A stretch of DNA of 33,748 bases from Parcubacteria group bacterium Gr01-1014_56 (GTDB lineage: Bacteria > Patescibacteriota > Minisyncoccia > Phycocordibacterales > SBAW01): the NCBI GenBank assembly GCA_007375995.1, contig VMFK01000005.1, forward strand, positions 1-33,748, given 5' to 3'. This document shows, in pieces, positions 14,519 to 21,880 of this stretch. Within the stretch, counting starts at the first letter, position 1; each line of letters begins with the position of its first letter. A program made the position numbers and the translations under genes. The notes under the pieces were generated by a model, which worked only from the letters and a program-made list of their open reading frames with translations, searched no databases and was not told the origin of the DNA.

Positions 14519-15280
14519 TTATTTTGTTAAAATTTCAGGTCCGTCTTTAGTAACCAAAATAGTGTGCTCAAAATGCGCTGCACGGGAGTCGTCGCGCATG
14601 CTGTAAGTCCAGTCATCGCCGAGGAGTGTGACAGCTCCGTTTCCTTCTGCAAGCATAGGTTCGAGCGCGAGTACCATACCTTCTACAATTTTTTCTCCCT
14701 CGCCAGCGTTGCCAAAATTGGCGATAAAAGGTTTTTCATGTACCGCCTTCCCTACCGCATGTCCCCCCAGGTCCTCAACAATAGAGAGTTTGGTGCGTTT
14801 TGACACAGTCTCCACTGCAGCGCCAATGTCGCCCACGTGGTTGCCTACTTTTGCAGCAGCAATTGCGACATTCAGTGCCTCGCGGGTGGTTTCGATCAGT
14901 TTTTTTGCATCAGCATCACACTCTCCCGCGCACACGGTCACCGCTGAGTCGACATAATACCCTTGGTAGGAAAGCCCCAGATCAAGCGACACAATGTCGC
15001 CATTTTCCAACACTCTGTCTTGGGAGGGGATACCGTGCACCACCTCCTCGTTTATTGAAACACAGAGCACCGCAGGGAACGGGCGCTTCATGCCTTCGGG
15101 TTTGTAGCCTAAAAACGCCGGCTTACATCCGCGTCTACGGATCCCCTCCTCGGCTAAGAGGTCGAGTGCCGCAGTCGTAATGCCTGGTCGTACTTGTTTG
15201 GAGAGTTCTTGTAAAACCTCTGCAAGTGCTCGGCCAGCGGTACGCAAATGCTCTATCTGGTCTTGGGTGTTTGCTATCAC
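14519..15280 (-). CDS. map: Methionine aminopeptidase, type I
   Basis: 253 residues of normal length. Metal ligands are D100, D111, H174, E207 and E238, with H82 (VVHGIPS) and H181 as the usual active-site histidines. It removes the N-terminal Met from new proteins. The start is GTG at 15280 and overlaps the adk stop as GTGA, so translation is coupled. The secY-adk-map order is typical of bacterial spc operons. Confidence 0.93.
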   Translation of the reverse strand: MIANTQDQIEHLRTAGRALAEVLQELSKQVRPGITTAALDLLAEEGIRRRGCKPAFLGYKPEGMKRPFPAVLCVSINEEVVHGIPSQDRVLENGDIVSLDLGLSYQGYYVDSAVTVCAGECDADAKKLIETTREALNVAIAAAKVGNHVGDIGAAVETVSKRTKLSIVEDLGGHAVGKAVHEKPFIANFGNAGEGEKIVEGMVLALEPMLAEGNGAVTLLGDDWTYSMRDDSRAAHFEHTILVTKDGPEILTK

Positions 15281-15852
15281 GAAAGTTTGAGGGCCTTCAA
15301 TATGCTTTGATGTACATTTTCTATCGTATCTTCTCCGCTCACCGTTACTAATGTTCCTTGGCCGCGGAAAAAATCTATTGCCGGTTTGGTGTCGTTGCGA
15401 TAATTTGTGAATCTGCTTTTAATGACATCAGCCGCATCGTCAGCCCTGTGCTCTATTGCATGTCGCTGTGTGAGTCGCTTGTAGAGAGGCTCCTCTTGTA
15501 CATCAATAAAAATAGCCTGGTAGGAGCGTCCGAGCCACGCTGCTACTTCTTCAAACCGCTCTGCTTCCAAAAGCGTTCGGCAGGCACCCTCAAATACTAT
15601 CCCGTCGCCTGGCTCAAGCGAAAAAAGTGTTTGCTCGTAGAGAAACGAGGCGAGCCAGTGTGGGAGGAGCCCGCCCATATCGATTTCTGATTTTACTTTT
15701 TTACCCAAAAAAGACGCTTCTGCTGAGAGCTCGCGAAACCGCGCGCCGGAGGAGTAGAGCTGTGCACCGATTTTGTCGGCAAGCAACTTGCCTTGAGTGC
15801 CTTTTCCCGAGCCGGGTGGCCCCATCATTAAAAATGTCCGGATATCTGACAT
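15277..15852 (-). CDS. adk: Adenylate kinase (short form, divergent)
   Basis: 191 residues from the ATG at 15852 (MSDIRTFLMMGPPGSGKGTQ; P-loop at 11-18). The NMP-binding start SSGARFREL replaces the usual STGDMLR, and FEGACRT stands where DGFPR is expected. RLTQRHAIEHRADD is the short lid with conserved arginines. Position between secY and map supports adk over other P-loop nucleoside kinases. The product would interconvert ATP, AMP and ADP. It starts 4 bases after secY. Confidence 0.82.
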   Translation of the reverse strand: MSDIRTFLMMGPPGSGKGTQGKLLADKIGAQLYSSGARFRELSAEASFLGKKVKSEIDMGGLLPHWLASFLYEQTLFSLEPGDGIVFEGACRTLLEAERFEEVAAWLGRSYQAIFIDVQEEPLYKRLTQRHAIEHRADDAADVIKSRFTNYRNDTKPAIDFFRGQGTLVTVSGEDTIENVHQSILKALKLS

Positions 15853-15856
15853 TCTT

Positions 15857-17128
15857 TTAATACTCGCGTATAGAAATCTGCGCGTCAATGCGACGCGCGA
15901 GGTCAAGAATAACCGAAACAACAATGAGGAGCGCGGTGCCGCCGAGCGCGAGTGTTGTAATGCCGGTTATCGACTGCATAATGATCGGCAACACCGCAAT
16001 GATCGCCAAGAAAAGCGCCCCCACAAAGGTGATCCGAGTGATGATTTTGGCCAGATACTCCGAAGTTGAGCCTCCTGGCCTAACACCGGGGATAAAGGCG
16101 CCGTTCTTTTGGAGATTCTCTGAGATCTGCTTGGGGTCGAACGTCACCGCTGTATAGAAGTAGGTGAAGAAAAACACAAAAAGGAAATAGAGCGCCCCGT
16201 AAAGGGCAAGATTTTGGAAGGCACCGAGCATCGAAGCTGAAATAGCCGAGAGGACAGCATTGCTTGAGGTCGCAAAGAAGCTTGCAAACATCTGAGGGAT
16301 AAGAAGCAGAGAAAGCGCGAAGATGATCGGGATCACCCCTGCCTGGTTGAGCCGCAGCGGCAGGTAAGTCGACCCGCCGCCAAAAAATTTCATACCACGA
16401 ACACGTTTGGCGTAGGTCACTGGCACTGGTCGCTCAGCTTCGCTTATAAACACCACAGCCGCAACAACCGCAACAGTAGCTGCAAGAAACGCCGCGTAGA
16501 GCGGCACCTGTGTCGTGTCGAACGAGAAGACCGCTTGACTGATTTGCTGCGGGAGGCCGGCGACGATGCCCGCAAAAATAATGAGCGAGACACCATTGCC
16601 AAGACCAAACTCCGAGATAAGTTCGCCGATCCACATGAGGAGTATCGAACCCGCTACGACCACAAGAAGGTTAACGCCAAACTGAAACGGGGTGAGGTTC
16701 GTGAGCACGCCCTGCCGCTCGAGTATAAGAAGAAAGCTGATAGCCTGAGTTACCGCGATTGGTAAGGAGAGCATACGAGTATACTGGCTAAATTTTTGCC
16801 GGCCTAGCTCCCCCTCCTCCTGGTACAAGTTCTTAAGCATGGGGACCATCATCATAAGGAGCTGCATGATGATTGAGGCGGTAATATACGGAGCCACACC
16901 GAGCATCATGATCGAGAGGCTGGAGAGGCCGCCGCCGGAGAAGAGGTTGAGGAGGCCAAAAAATTGATTGTTACTAAAGAAAAGCTCCAGTTGCGAGGCG
17001 TTAACGCCAGGGATCGGTATCGCCGCAAGCACGCGGAAAATCGCCAAAGCCCCAAGGACAAAAAGCAGCCTACTGCGCAGAGATTTATCCGAGATGAGGA
17101 GTGTGAGTCGTTGAAGAAAAGAGTTCAT
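15857..17128 (-). CDS. secY: Protein translocase subunit SecY
   Basis: 423 residues with ten hydrophobic segments. RVLAAIPIPGVNASQLE, FSGGGLSSLSIMMLGVAPYITASIIMQLL and the cytoplasmic loop YAKRVRGMKFFGGGSTYLPLRLNQAGVIPIIFA are SecY signature, as is FFTYFYTAVTFDPKQISENLQKNG. It forms the membrane channel for secretion and membrane insertion. It lies 8 bases after rplO. The leader has no Shine-Dalgarno. Confidence 0.97.
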   Translation of the reverse strand: MNSFLQRLTLLISDKSLRSRLLFVLGALAIFRVLAAIPIPGVNASQLELFFSNNQFFGLLNLFSGGGLSSLSIMMLGVAPYITASIIMQLLMMMVPMLKNLYQEEGELGRQKFSQYTRMLSLPIAVTQAISFLLILERQGVLTNLTPFQFGVNLLVVVAGSILLMWIGELISEFGLGNGVSLIIFAGIVAGLPQQISQAVFSFDTTQVPLYAAFLAATVAVVAAVVFISEAERPVPVTYAKRVRGMKFFGGGSTYLPLRLNQAGVIPIIFALSLLLIPQMFASFFATSSNAVLSAISASMLGAFQNLALYGALYFLFVFFFTYFYTAVTFDPKQISENLQKNGAFIPGVRPGGSTSEYLAKIITRITFVGALFLAIIAVLPIIMQSITGITTLALGGTALLIVVSVILDLARRIDAQISIREY

Positions 17129-17136
17129 AGGGGTGA

Positions 17137-17559
17137 TTAAGCCACAATGGAGCCGCCAGCTTTTTCAATCTTAGCGCGAGCCGAGCCTGATACCAAACAT
17201 CCTGAAAGTATGAGCTTTTTGGTGACCTCGCCATCGCCGAGGATCTTGATCTTCATCCCCGGCTTTACTGCACCGCGCTCCACAAGGATTTTTGGGTTAA
17301 CCGCATCTCCTGGCGAGAAAAACTTTTCAAGATGTGCAATATTGATAACCGCAGGTTTGTCTTGGATGCTCTTAAAGTTATATCCACGGCGCTTGGGGAG
17401 CTTTTTGAGCTGCTCGCGAATCGCTGGCATGATGCGATGTCCTGCGCGAGCCTTCTGCCCTTTGGTACCGCGGCCAGCAGTCTTGCCACGTCCGCCGCCA
17501 CGGCCGACGCGCTTCACTTTTTTCTGGGGGGTTGCCCGCTTTAGTTCGTGGAGTTGCAT
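17137..17559 (-). CDS. rplO: 50S ribosomal protein L15
   Basis: 140 residues. GRGGGRGKTAGRGTKGQKARAG, RRGYNFKS and KILGDGEVTKKL are L15 signature. It is directly downstream of rpsE with no rpmD (L30) between them, a known trait of CPR bacteria. The leader is AT-rich (AAAACTATTATG), without Shine-Dalgarno. Confidence 0.95.
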   Translation of the reverse strand: MQLHELKRATPQKKVKRVGRGGGRGKTAGRGTKGQKARAGHRIMPAIREQLKKLPKRRGYNFKSIQDKPAVINIAHLEKFFSPGDAVNPKILVERGAVKPGMKIKILGDGEVTKKLILSGCLVSGSARAKIEKAGGSIVA

Positions 17560-17586
17560 AATAGTTTTATGATTGCTTTTTTATTT

Positions 17587-17622
17587 TGAAATCTTCAAAA
17601 TGCTACGCTTTTAAAGATTTCA
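17587..17622 (-). repeat. Hairpin carrying the rpsE stop codon
   Basis: Arms TGAAATCTT and AAGATTTCA, plus inner AAAA/TTTT, with the rpsE stop TAG in the loop sequence GCGTAGC. No T-run follows on the minus strand, so it is more likely a processing or repeat element than a terminator. The rpsJ end has a similar arrangement (28076-28110). Confidence 0.6.
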
Positions 17623-18241
17623 GGGCCTCAATAGTTGCGCGAGCATTGTTAAGGCCGTTTTTGCTACCAGAATGTATTTTGGCGACAATATTTGTGATGC
17701 CAGCAAGCTCAAGCACGAGGCGCGCTGAGGAGCCTGCGACAAGACCGCGCCCTTTGGCCGGTATAAGCAGCACCCTTGAGGCACAATATTTTGCCGACAC
17801 TTCGTGAGCGATCGAAGAATCTTTATTGAGATTAACCGTGATCATGTGCTTCTTAGCCTCGCGGGTCGCCTTGTCTATCGCGAGCGTTGTGTCGCCCGCC
17901 TTCCCTACCCCTACCCCTACCTTTCCTTTTTTGTTGCCGATAATGAGCGCAACACTAAAGGAGAAGCGGCGACCGCCGGCGATCACGCGCGCCACGCGGC
18001 GGATATTAATCATACGTGTATCAAATTCGCTTTTACGCTCGGTTCTGCCGCCGCTTCTGCCACCTGGCCTACCACCACGCTTGTCTCCGCCGCGACCGCG
18101 GCGCTCACGACGTGGGCCACGGGCATCTGCTCCTGGTGCGGCAGGGGCGGCCGCTTCGGGTGCGTCAGCGATAACCTCCTCTGCTACCTCAAGAGCAGGT
18201 TCTTCGATCTTTATTTCTTTTTCAGTGTTTGTTTCAGTCAT
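17603..18241 (-). CDS. rpsE: 30S ribosomal protein S5 with acidic and RGG-rich N-terminal extension
   Basis: 212 residues against about 165 in most bacteria. The S5 core starts near residue 70: FDTRMINIRRVARVIAGGRRFSF, then VGVGVGKAGDTTLAIDKATREAKK and VLLIPAKGRGLVAGSSARLVLELAG. The first ~70 residues are low complexity: Glu/Ala-rich (1-40), then RRERRGRGGDKRGG and GGRSGGRTERK. S5 sits at the mRNA entry channel and decoding accuracy site. The leader ends TAATTGTATG, without Shine-Dalgarno. Confidence 0.95.
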   Translation of the reverse strand: MTETNTEKEIKIEEPALEVAEEVIADAPEAAAPAAPGADARGPRRERRGRGGDKRGGRPGGRSGGRTERKSEFDTRMINIRRVARVIAGGRRFSFSVALIIGNKKGKVGVGVGKAGDTTLAIDKATREAKKHMITVNLNKDSSIAHEVSAKYCASRVLLIPAKGRGLVAGSSARLVLELAGITNIVAKIHSGSKNGLNNARATIEALKSLKA

Positions 18242-18250
18242 ACAATTACT

Positions 18251-18272
18251 TGTGGTGAGTCATATCGAACTA
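18251..18272 (-). repeat. TAGTTCGA-type repeat between rplR and rpsE
   Basis: On the minus strand, TAGTTCGATATGACTCACCA supplies the rplR stop TAG as its first bases. It resembles copies at 19161-19183 and 22968-22985 in the same position relative to a stop codon and the next start. Confidence 0.6.
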
Positions 18273-18614
18273 CATAGTGAGTCCTGCCTCGCGCGCAGCA
18301 TCTGCGAGTATCGCAACGCGGCCAGTATAGCGGAAACCGCCACGGTCAAACACTACCGCCTTTATCCCCGCTGCCTGAGCACGTTTTGCTAAATCTTTTC
18401 CGAGTTCTTTGGCTGCAGCAGTTTTCTTAGCCTTCATACCCTTTGTGCTGCCGGCAATGAGTGTCTTACCTGCTTCGTCGTCGATGACCTGCGCATGAAT
18501 ATAACGATTAGACTTGTACACTGCAAGACGTGGGCGCAGAGCGCTCCCGATCACGCGCGAGCGGATACGTGCATGACGACGCTGACGGCTTTGAGTTTTA
18601 GTAATCGATTTCAT
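18270..18614 (-). CDS. rplR: 50S ribosomal protein L18
   Basis: 114 residues of normal length. RLAVYKSNRYIHAQVIDDEAGKTL and AKELGKDLAKRAQAAGIKAVVFDRGGFRYTGRV are L18 signature. It binds 5S rRNA. The stop codon is in a palindrome-like repeat. It starts 5 bases after rplF. Confidence 0.96.
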   Translation of the reverse strand: MKSITKTQSRQRRHARIRSRVIGSALRPRLAVYKSNRYIHAQVIDDEAGKTLIAGSTKGMKAKKTAAAKELGKDLAKRAQAAGIKAVVFDRGGFRYTGRVAILADAAREAGLTM

Positions 18615-18619
18615 ATTGT

Positions 18620-19153
18620 CTATGCAGCCTTTTTGCCCTGCTTGCGGCGAACTACCTCCTTGTCATAACGGATGCCCTTGCCCTTGTATGGCTCTGGTTT
18701 CTTGAGCTCGCGCACATTTGCGGCGAACTGTCCGACCAACTCTTTATCAAAACCTGCTATAGAGAGAGCGCCTTTATCGATCGTGACAGCGAGGCCCTCG
18801 GGGATCGTCATTTTGACCGGGTGAGAAAAACCAAGAGAGAGGTTGAGATTCTTACCTGCGACATCCCACTTGTAGCCGACACCTTCGATCAAAAGTTTTT
18901 TTACAAATCCGCTGTTTACTCCCTCGATCATGTTGCGAACATGAGACGCGTAGCTCCCGAGTGCAGCGCGTGCCTCAATCGACTCAGATTTTGTGGCTAC
19001 TTGCACACCCCCCTCGCCTACCGCAACAGAGACAAGGGTGTGGCCCGCGCGCGTGAGCGTGCCCTTGGGGCCCTTGACCTTGATCTCGCCGTTTTGGACG
19101 GAGACCTCGGTCTTGGCCGGAATCATGATAGGTTGTTTTGCAAGTCGTGACAT
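18620..19153 (-). CDS. rplF: 50S ribosomal protein L6
   Basis: 177 residues of normal length. MSRLAKQPIMIPAKTEV, VKGPKGTL and KPEPYKGKGIRYDKEVVRRKQGK are L6 signature. It sits near the base of the L7/L12 stalk and sarcin-ricin loop. The leader is AT-rich (AAGTAATTTATG). Confidence 0.97.
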   Translation of the reverse strand: MSRLAKQPIMIPAKTEVSVQNGEIKVKGPKGTLTRAGHTLVSVAVGEGGVQVATKSESIEARAALGSYASHVRNMIEGVNSGFVKKLLIEGVGYKWDVAGKNLNLSLGFSHPVKMTIPEGLAVTIDKGALSIAGFDKELVGQFAANVRELKKPEPYKGKGIRYDKEVVRRKQGKKAA

Positions 19154-19160
19154 AAATTAC

Positions 19161-19183
19161 TTGTGGTGAATCATATTGAACTA
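19161..19183 (-). repeat. TAGTTCAA-type repeat between rpsH and rplF
   Basis: A degenerate copy of the repeat at 18251-18272; on the minus strand it begins with the rpsH stop TAG and contains ATGATTCACCACAA. It ends directly before the rplF leader. Confidence 0.55.
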
Positions 19184-19564
19184 CCAAATTTCGAACAGGG
19201 CTTCGCCGCCGACTCTCTTCAGCTTAGCTTCTTTGCCAGTCAAAATGCCTTCTGGAGTTGAGAGTACAAGGAGACCGTGTCCACGCTTCACCGGTTTAAT
19301 ATCATGGATGCTCATGTACATGCGACGCGAAGGCTTTGAAATGCGCTTCGCTCCGGTTATAGCCGGGCGGCCGTTCTTGTAGAGGAGCGAGACTGAAAGC
19401 GAGGCGCCCTTCTTTTGGTCGACAGTACTCACATACCCTTCCTTCTCAAGGATTTGTGCGATCGAAAATTTCATCCGTGAGTACGGCATAGAGACACCCT
19501 CCTTTTTAACTTTGGAAGCGTTTTGCAAACGTATAAGAAAATCTGCGATTGGGTCAGTTACCAT
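19181..19564 (-). CDS. rpsH: 30S ribosomal protein S8
   Basis: 127 residues of normal length. MVTDPIADFLIRLQNASKVKK, ISKPSRRMYMSIHDIKPVKRGHGLLVLSTPEGILTGKEAK are S8 signature. It binds the central domain of 16S rRNA. The stop is in a repeat; the leader is AATTAATTGTATG without Shine-Dalgarno. Confidence 0.96.
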   Translation of the reverse strand: MVTDPIADFLIRLQNASKVKKEGVSMPYSRMKFSIAQILEKEGYVSTVDQKKGASLSVSLLYKNGRPAITGAKRISKPSRRMYMSIHDIKPVKRGHGLLVLSTPEGILTGKEAKLKRVGGEALFEIW

Positions 19565-19590
19565 ACAATTAATTTAAGACGGGCACAGCA

Positions 19591-19776
19591 TTACCAAGAT
19601 GATTTTCGAACGCCAGGAATAAGCCCCTCGTTTGCTGCCTCTCTAAAGCAGGCTCGGCACATGCCGAAGTCCCGCATAAAGGCGCGTTTGCGCCCGCAGC
19701 GAAAGCAACGACGAACAACCCGAGAAGCGAACTTCGGCGGGCGGTTTGAGCGCGCAACTGTGGACTTTTTTGCCAT
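19591..19776 (-). CDS. rpsN: 30S ribosomal protein S14, zinc-binding type
   Basis: 61 residues, the short type-Z form. MAKKSTVARSNRPPKFASR, then CFRCGRKRAFMRDFGMCRACFRE with two CxxC pairs for zinc, and a LIPGVRKSSW end. It is the first gene after an internal terminator (19865-19887). Its leader contains AGAGGGG, about 14 bases from the ATG, too distant for a good Shine-Dalgarno. Confidence 0.95.
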   Translation of the reverse strand: MAKKSTVARSNRPPKFASRVVRRCFRCGRKRAFMRDFGMCRACFREAANEGLIPGVRKSSW

Positions 19777-19864
19777 ATGAATGGTTTACCCCTCTTTTGT
19801 CCTTTGGGGGTTATGATCCTGCTGGTATCCCTCGCCTTTCGACTAAACGAGACCTAACAGAAAA

Positions 19865-19887
19865 AAGGAGCCCCTGATGGGCTCCTT
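19865..19887 (-). terminator. Terminator after rplE
   Basis: A 9-bp stem, AAGGAGCCC and GGGCTCCTT with loop ATCAG, followed on the minus strand by TTTT. It is strong and lies between rplE and rpsN, dividing the spc cluster. The remaining 90 bases before rpsN must hold a promoter, but I see no convincing one; it may instead be an attenuator. Confidence 0.75.
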
Positions 19888-19954
19888 AAAATATACGCGA
19901 AGGGGGCTATAAAGTCAAATTCGACTTACTTTTGCTTTTTTATTTGTTCAAAAA

Positions 19955-20494
19955 TTATTTTTTGAAAGGAAAGCCGAGGTGGGTAAGATAGGCTTTTGCT
20001 TCTACTTTATTTTTTGCAGTGGTGACAACCGTAACCGCCATGCCGAAGACATCTTTAATATCCTCGTCTGTAGTCTCGGGGAACACGACATGCTCTTTGA
20101 CCCCTAAGGTAAAGTTACCCATCTCGTCAATTGCGCTCTCCTCAAGACCTTTAAAGTCCTTGGTGCGTGGGAGTGCCACATGGATAAGACGGTTAAGAAA
20201 ATCCTCTGCGCGCTTGCCACGCAGTGTTATCTGGTAGCCGACCGTGTCGCCCACCCGAGTCTTAAAGGTAGCGATCGCTTTTTTAGCACCGCGAGTAACT
20301 GCCTTCTGCCCGGTAATTTTAGCAAGGCGGTCTTGCACGAGCTCGAGCTTGCCCTTCTCTTTAACCATTTTGCCGACGCCAACTGAGATCACTACCTTTT
20401 CGATCTTGATGGTTTGCATGACATTGCTCCACCCGAAATTTCCTTTCAGTCCGTCAAATGCTGTCTTCTGTTGTGCTTGAAGTAGGTTTGCCAT
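19955..20494 (-). CDS. rplE: 50S ribosomal protein L5
   Basis: 179 residues of normal length. KIEKVVISVGVGKMVKEKGKLE, ITGQKAVTRGAKKAIATFK, GYQITLRGKRAEDFLNRLI and FTLGVKEHVVFPE are L5 signature. It binds 5S rRNA and contacts the P-site tRNA. It starts 3 bases after the L14-L24 fusion gene. Confidence 0.97.
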   Translation of the reverse strand: MANLLQAQQKTAFDGLKGNFGWSNVMQTIKIEKVVISVGVGKMVKEKGKLELVQDRLAKITGQKAVTRGAKKAIATFKTRVGDTVGYQITLRGKRAEDFLNRLIHVALPRTKDFKGLEESAIDEMGNFTLGVKEHVVFPETTDEDIKDVFGMAVTVVTTAKNKVEAKAYLTHLGFPFKK

Positions 20495-20497
20495 ATA

Positions 20498-20938
20498 TTA
20501 TTTTTTTAAACTCACGTTGCTTGCGTGTATAGGAAATTGTTTATCAATTATTTGTCCCTTCTGGCCTTCGCGCCTTGGCTTTGCATGTTTTTTACGCATG
20601 CCAGTGCCCTCCACGAGCACCATGTTGGTCTTAGGGAAGACTTGCGTAACTTTGCCGCTCTTGCCGCGGTCAACGCCAGCAAGAACTACTACGGTATCGC
20701 CTTTTTTTATATATGAGCCGTCTTTGCGACGAAATGCTTTGCGCTGACGCACTACGACACCACGAAGTATGTCCTTCTTTTTAACTCCTTTGCGCGGCTC
20801 AGCCACCTGGACCGAGAGCGTGACCAGTTCGCCTATCTCAGCATAGCGCTTTGCGGCGCTCCCAAGCACTTTGAAAACGCGGCCGATTTTGGCACCTGAG
20901 TTGTCTGCTATGACGACGAGTGAGCGATCTTGAATCAT
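20498..20938 (-). CDS. L14-L24 fusion: truncated L14 joined in frame to L24
   Basis: A single 146-residue frame. Residues 1-77 are L14: MIQDRSLVVIADNSGAKIGR, FKVLGSAAKRYAEIGE, AEPRKGVKKKDILRGVVVRQ and FRRKDGSYI. At residue 77 it switches to L24: KKGDTVVVLAGVDRGKSGKVTQVFPKTN, VLVEGTGMRKKHAKPRR and the ending PIHASNVSLKK. About 45 C-terminal residues of L14 (the usual IFGPVxRELR and ISLAPEVL part) and the first residues of L24 are missing. Gene order (rpsQ before, rplE after) matches rplN-rplX. The start has a Shine-Dalgarno (AAGGAG) from the rpsQ end. It is either a true fusion/deletion or an assembly deletion across A-rich sequence. Confidence 0.85.
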   Translation of the reverse strand: MIQDRSLVVIADNSGAKIGRVFKVLGSAAKRYAEIGELVTLSVQVAEPRKGVKKKDILRGVVVRQRKAFRRKDGSYIKKGDTVVVLAGVDRGKSGKVTQVFPKTNMVLVEGTGMRKKHAKPRREGQKGQIIDKQFPIHASNVSLKK

Positions 20939-20943
20939 AAATG

Positions 20944-21210
20944 TTAATTCTCCTTTGCGAAGACTATTTCAAAAGACTTCGTCTTCGAGAGCGGCCGGCA
21001 CGAGCGGATAGTTACTGTCTCCCCTTCTTTTGCACGGTTGCCAGGGTTGTGTGCGTGATATTTCTTACTCGTCTTCATGTACTTTTTGTACTTTGGATGC
21101 TTGACGTAGCGAGACACCAGCACCACGGCTGTGTCCGTCATTTTGTCGGATACTACGGTGCCGCGAAGTGTCTTCTTATGCTTTTTTATTTCTTGGATTT
21201 TTGTTTCCAT
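20944..21210 (-). CDS. rpsQ: 30S ribosomal protein S17
   Basis: 88 residues. LRGTVVSDKMTDTAVVLVSRYVKHPKYKKYMKTSKKYHAHNPGNRAKEGETVTIRSCRPLSKTKSFEIV is S17 throughout. It binds 16S rRNA early in assembly. It lies between rpmC and the L14-L24 fusion in the standard order. The leader is AAATAAATTATATG, without Shine-Dalgarno. Confidence 0.96.
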   Translation of the reverse strand: METKIQEIKKHKKTLRGTVVSDKMTDTAVVLVSRYVKHPKYKKYMKTSKKYHAHNPGNRAKEGETVTIRSCRPLSKTKSFEIVFAKEN

Positions 21211-21215
21211 ATAAT

Positions 21216-21422
21216 TTATTTGTTGCTTGTTCCGAGTTTTATCGAGGAAAGCTGAGTTAAGGCGCGAGCGATCTCTTTGCGCAGGCTCCGGCCGAGCTTT
21301 ACATTGCGATTTTTACTCCCTGCGAGCGAAAAACGCAAGGCGCGAAGCTCCTCACGTTTGGTCCCCGCCAACTTTGTGAGTTCCTCCTGGCTATGATTGA
21401 TGAGTGATGTTTTCTTTGCCAT
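21216..21422 (-). CDS. rpmC: 50S ribosomal protein L29
   Basis: 68 residues from the ATG at 21422 (MAKKTSLINHSQEELTKLAG); a frame six residues longer exists but is less usual. ELRALRFSLAGSKNRNVKLGRSLRKEIARALT is the L29 helical pair (normally LRFQxAxGQLENxxRIRxVRRxIAR). It lies near the polypeptide exit tunnel. It starts 33 bases after rplP. Confidence 0.9.
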   Translation of the reverse strand: MAKKTSLINHSQEELTKLAGTKREELRALRFSLAGSKNRNVKLGRSLRKEIARALTQLSSIKLGTSNK

Positions 21423-21455
21423 ATCTTTTTGATTTATCAAAATAAATTTTGATGT

Positions 21456-21875
21456 TTAGTGTCGTGCAACAACCTTGGTTTTAAGCGGGAGTTTCTTGCC
21501 GGCCTTTACGAGCGTCTGAATTGCGATAGCGTCCCCTACTCCGTCTACCTCAAAGAGTACACGGCCAGGCCACACCTCTATCTCGTAGCCGACCGGGTCG
21601 CCCTTGCCCTTGCCAAGCTTCACCTCCGGCGGCTTCTGCGTAAACGGCTTGTCAGGAAATACGCGTAGCCACATTTTGCCGGTCTTGCCCAAGCTCCTCA
21701 CTATCACCTTGCGCGAGCTTTCAAGTTGGTTGCTGCGCACGCGCGCGTGGCTTGTGGCTTTAAGGCCGTGGGAGCCAAAGGCAACCGTTATGCCGCGGGT
21801 CTCTACCTTACCCTTTTTTGCATTGCGGCGCATGGTGTGCCACTTTCTATATTTAACTTTTTTAGGAAACAACAT
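21456..21875 (-). CDS. rplP: 50S ribosomal protein L16
   Basis: 139 residues of normal length. MLFPKKVKYRKWHTMRRNAK, FGSHGLKATSHARVRSNQLESSRK, RVFPDKPFTQKPPEVKLGKGKG and EVWPGRVLFEVDG are L16 signature. It lies near the A-site tRNA elbow. It starts 5 bases after rpsC. The leader AATAAATTGTATG lacks a Shine-Dalgarno. Confidence 0.97.
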   Translation of the reverse strand: MLFPKKVKYRKWHTMRRNAKKGKVETRGITVAFGSHGLKATSHARVRSNQLESSRKVIVRSLGKTGKMWLRVFPDKPFTQKPPEVKLGKGKGDPVGYEIEVWPGRVLFEVDGVGDAIAIQTLVKAGKKLPLKTKVVARH

Positions 21876-21880
21876 ACAAT

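Noticed and set aside
14557..15180. Plus-strand frames opposite map, adk, secY and other ribosomal genes
   Set aside because: They are antisense to strongly conserved proteins, have no ribosome-binding signal and show low-complexity composition typical of shadow frames.
20498..20938. Reading frame error as the cause of the L14-L24 joint
   Set aside because: A one- or two-base error cannot explain it, because the missing ~45 L14 residues are not found in any other frame and the spacing to both neighbours is too small. A larger deletion or real fusion is needed.
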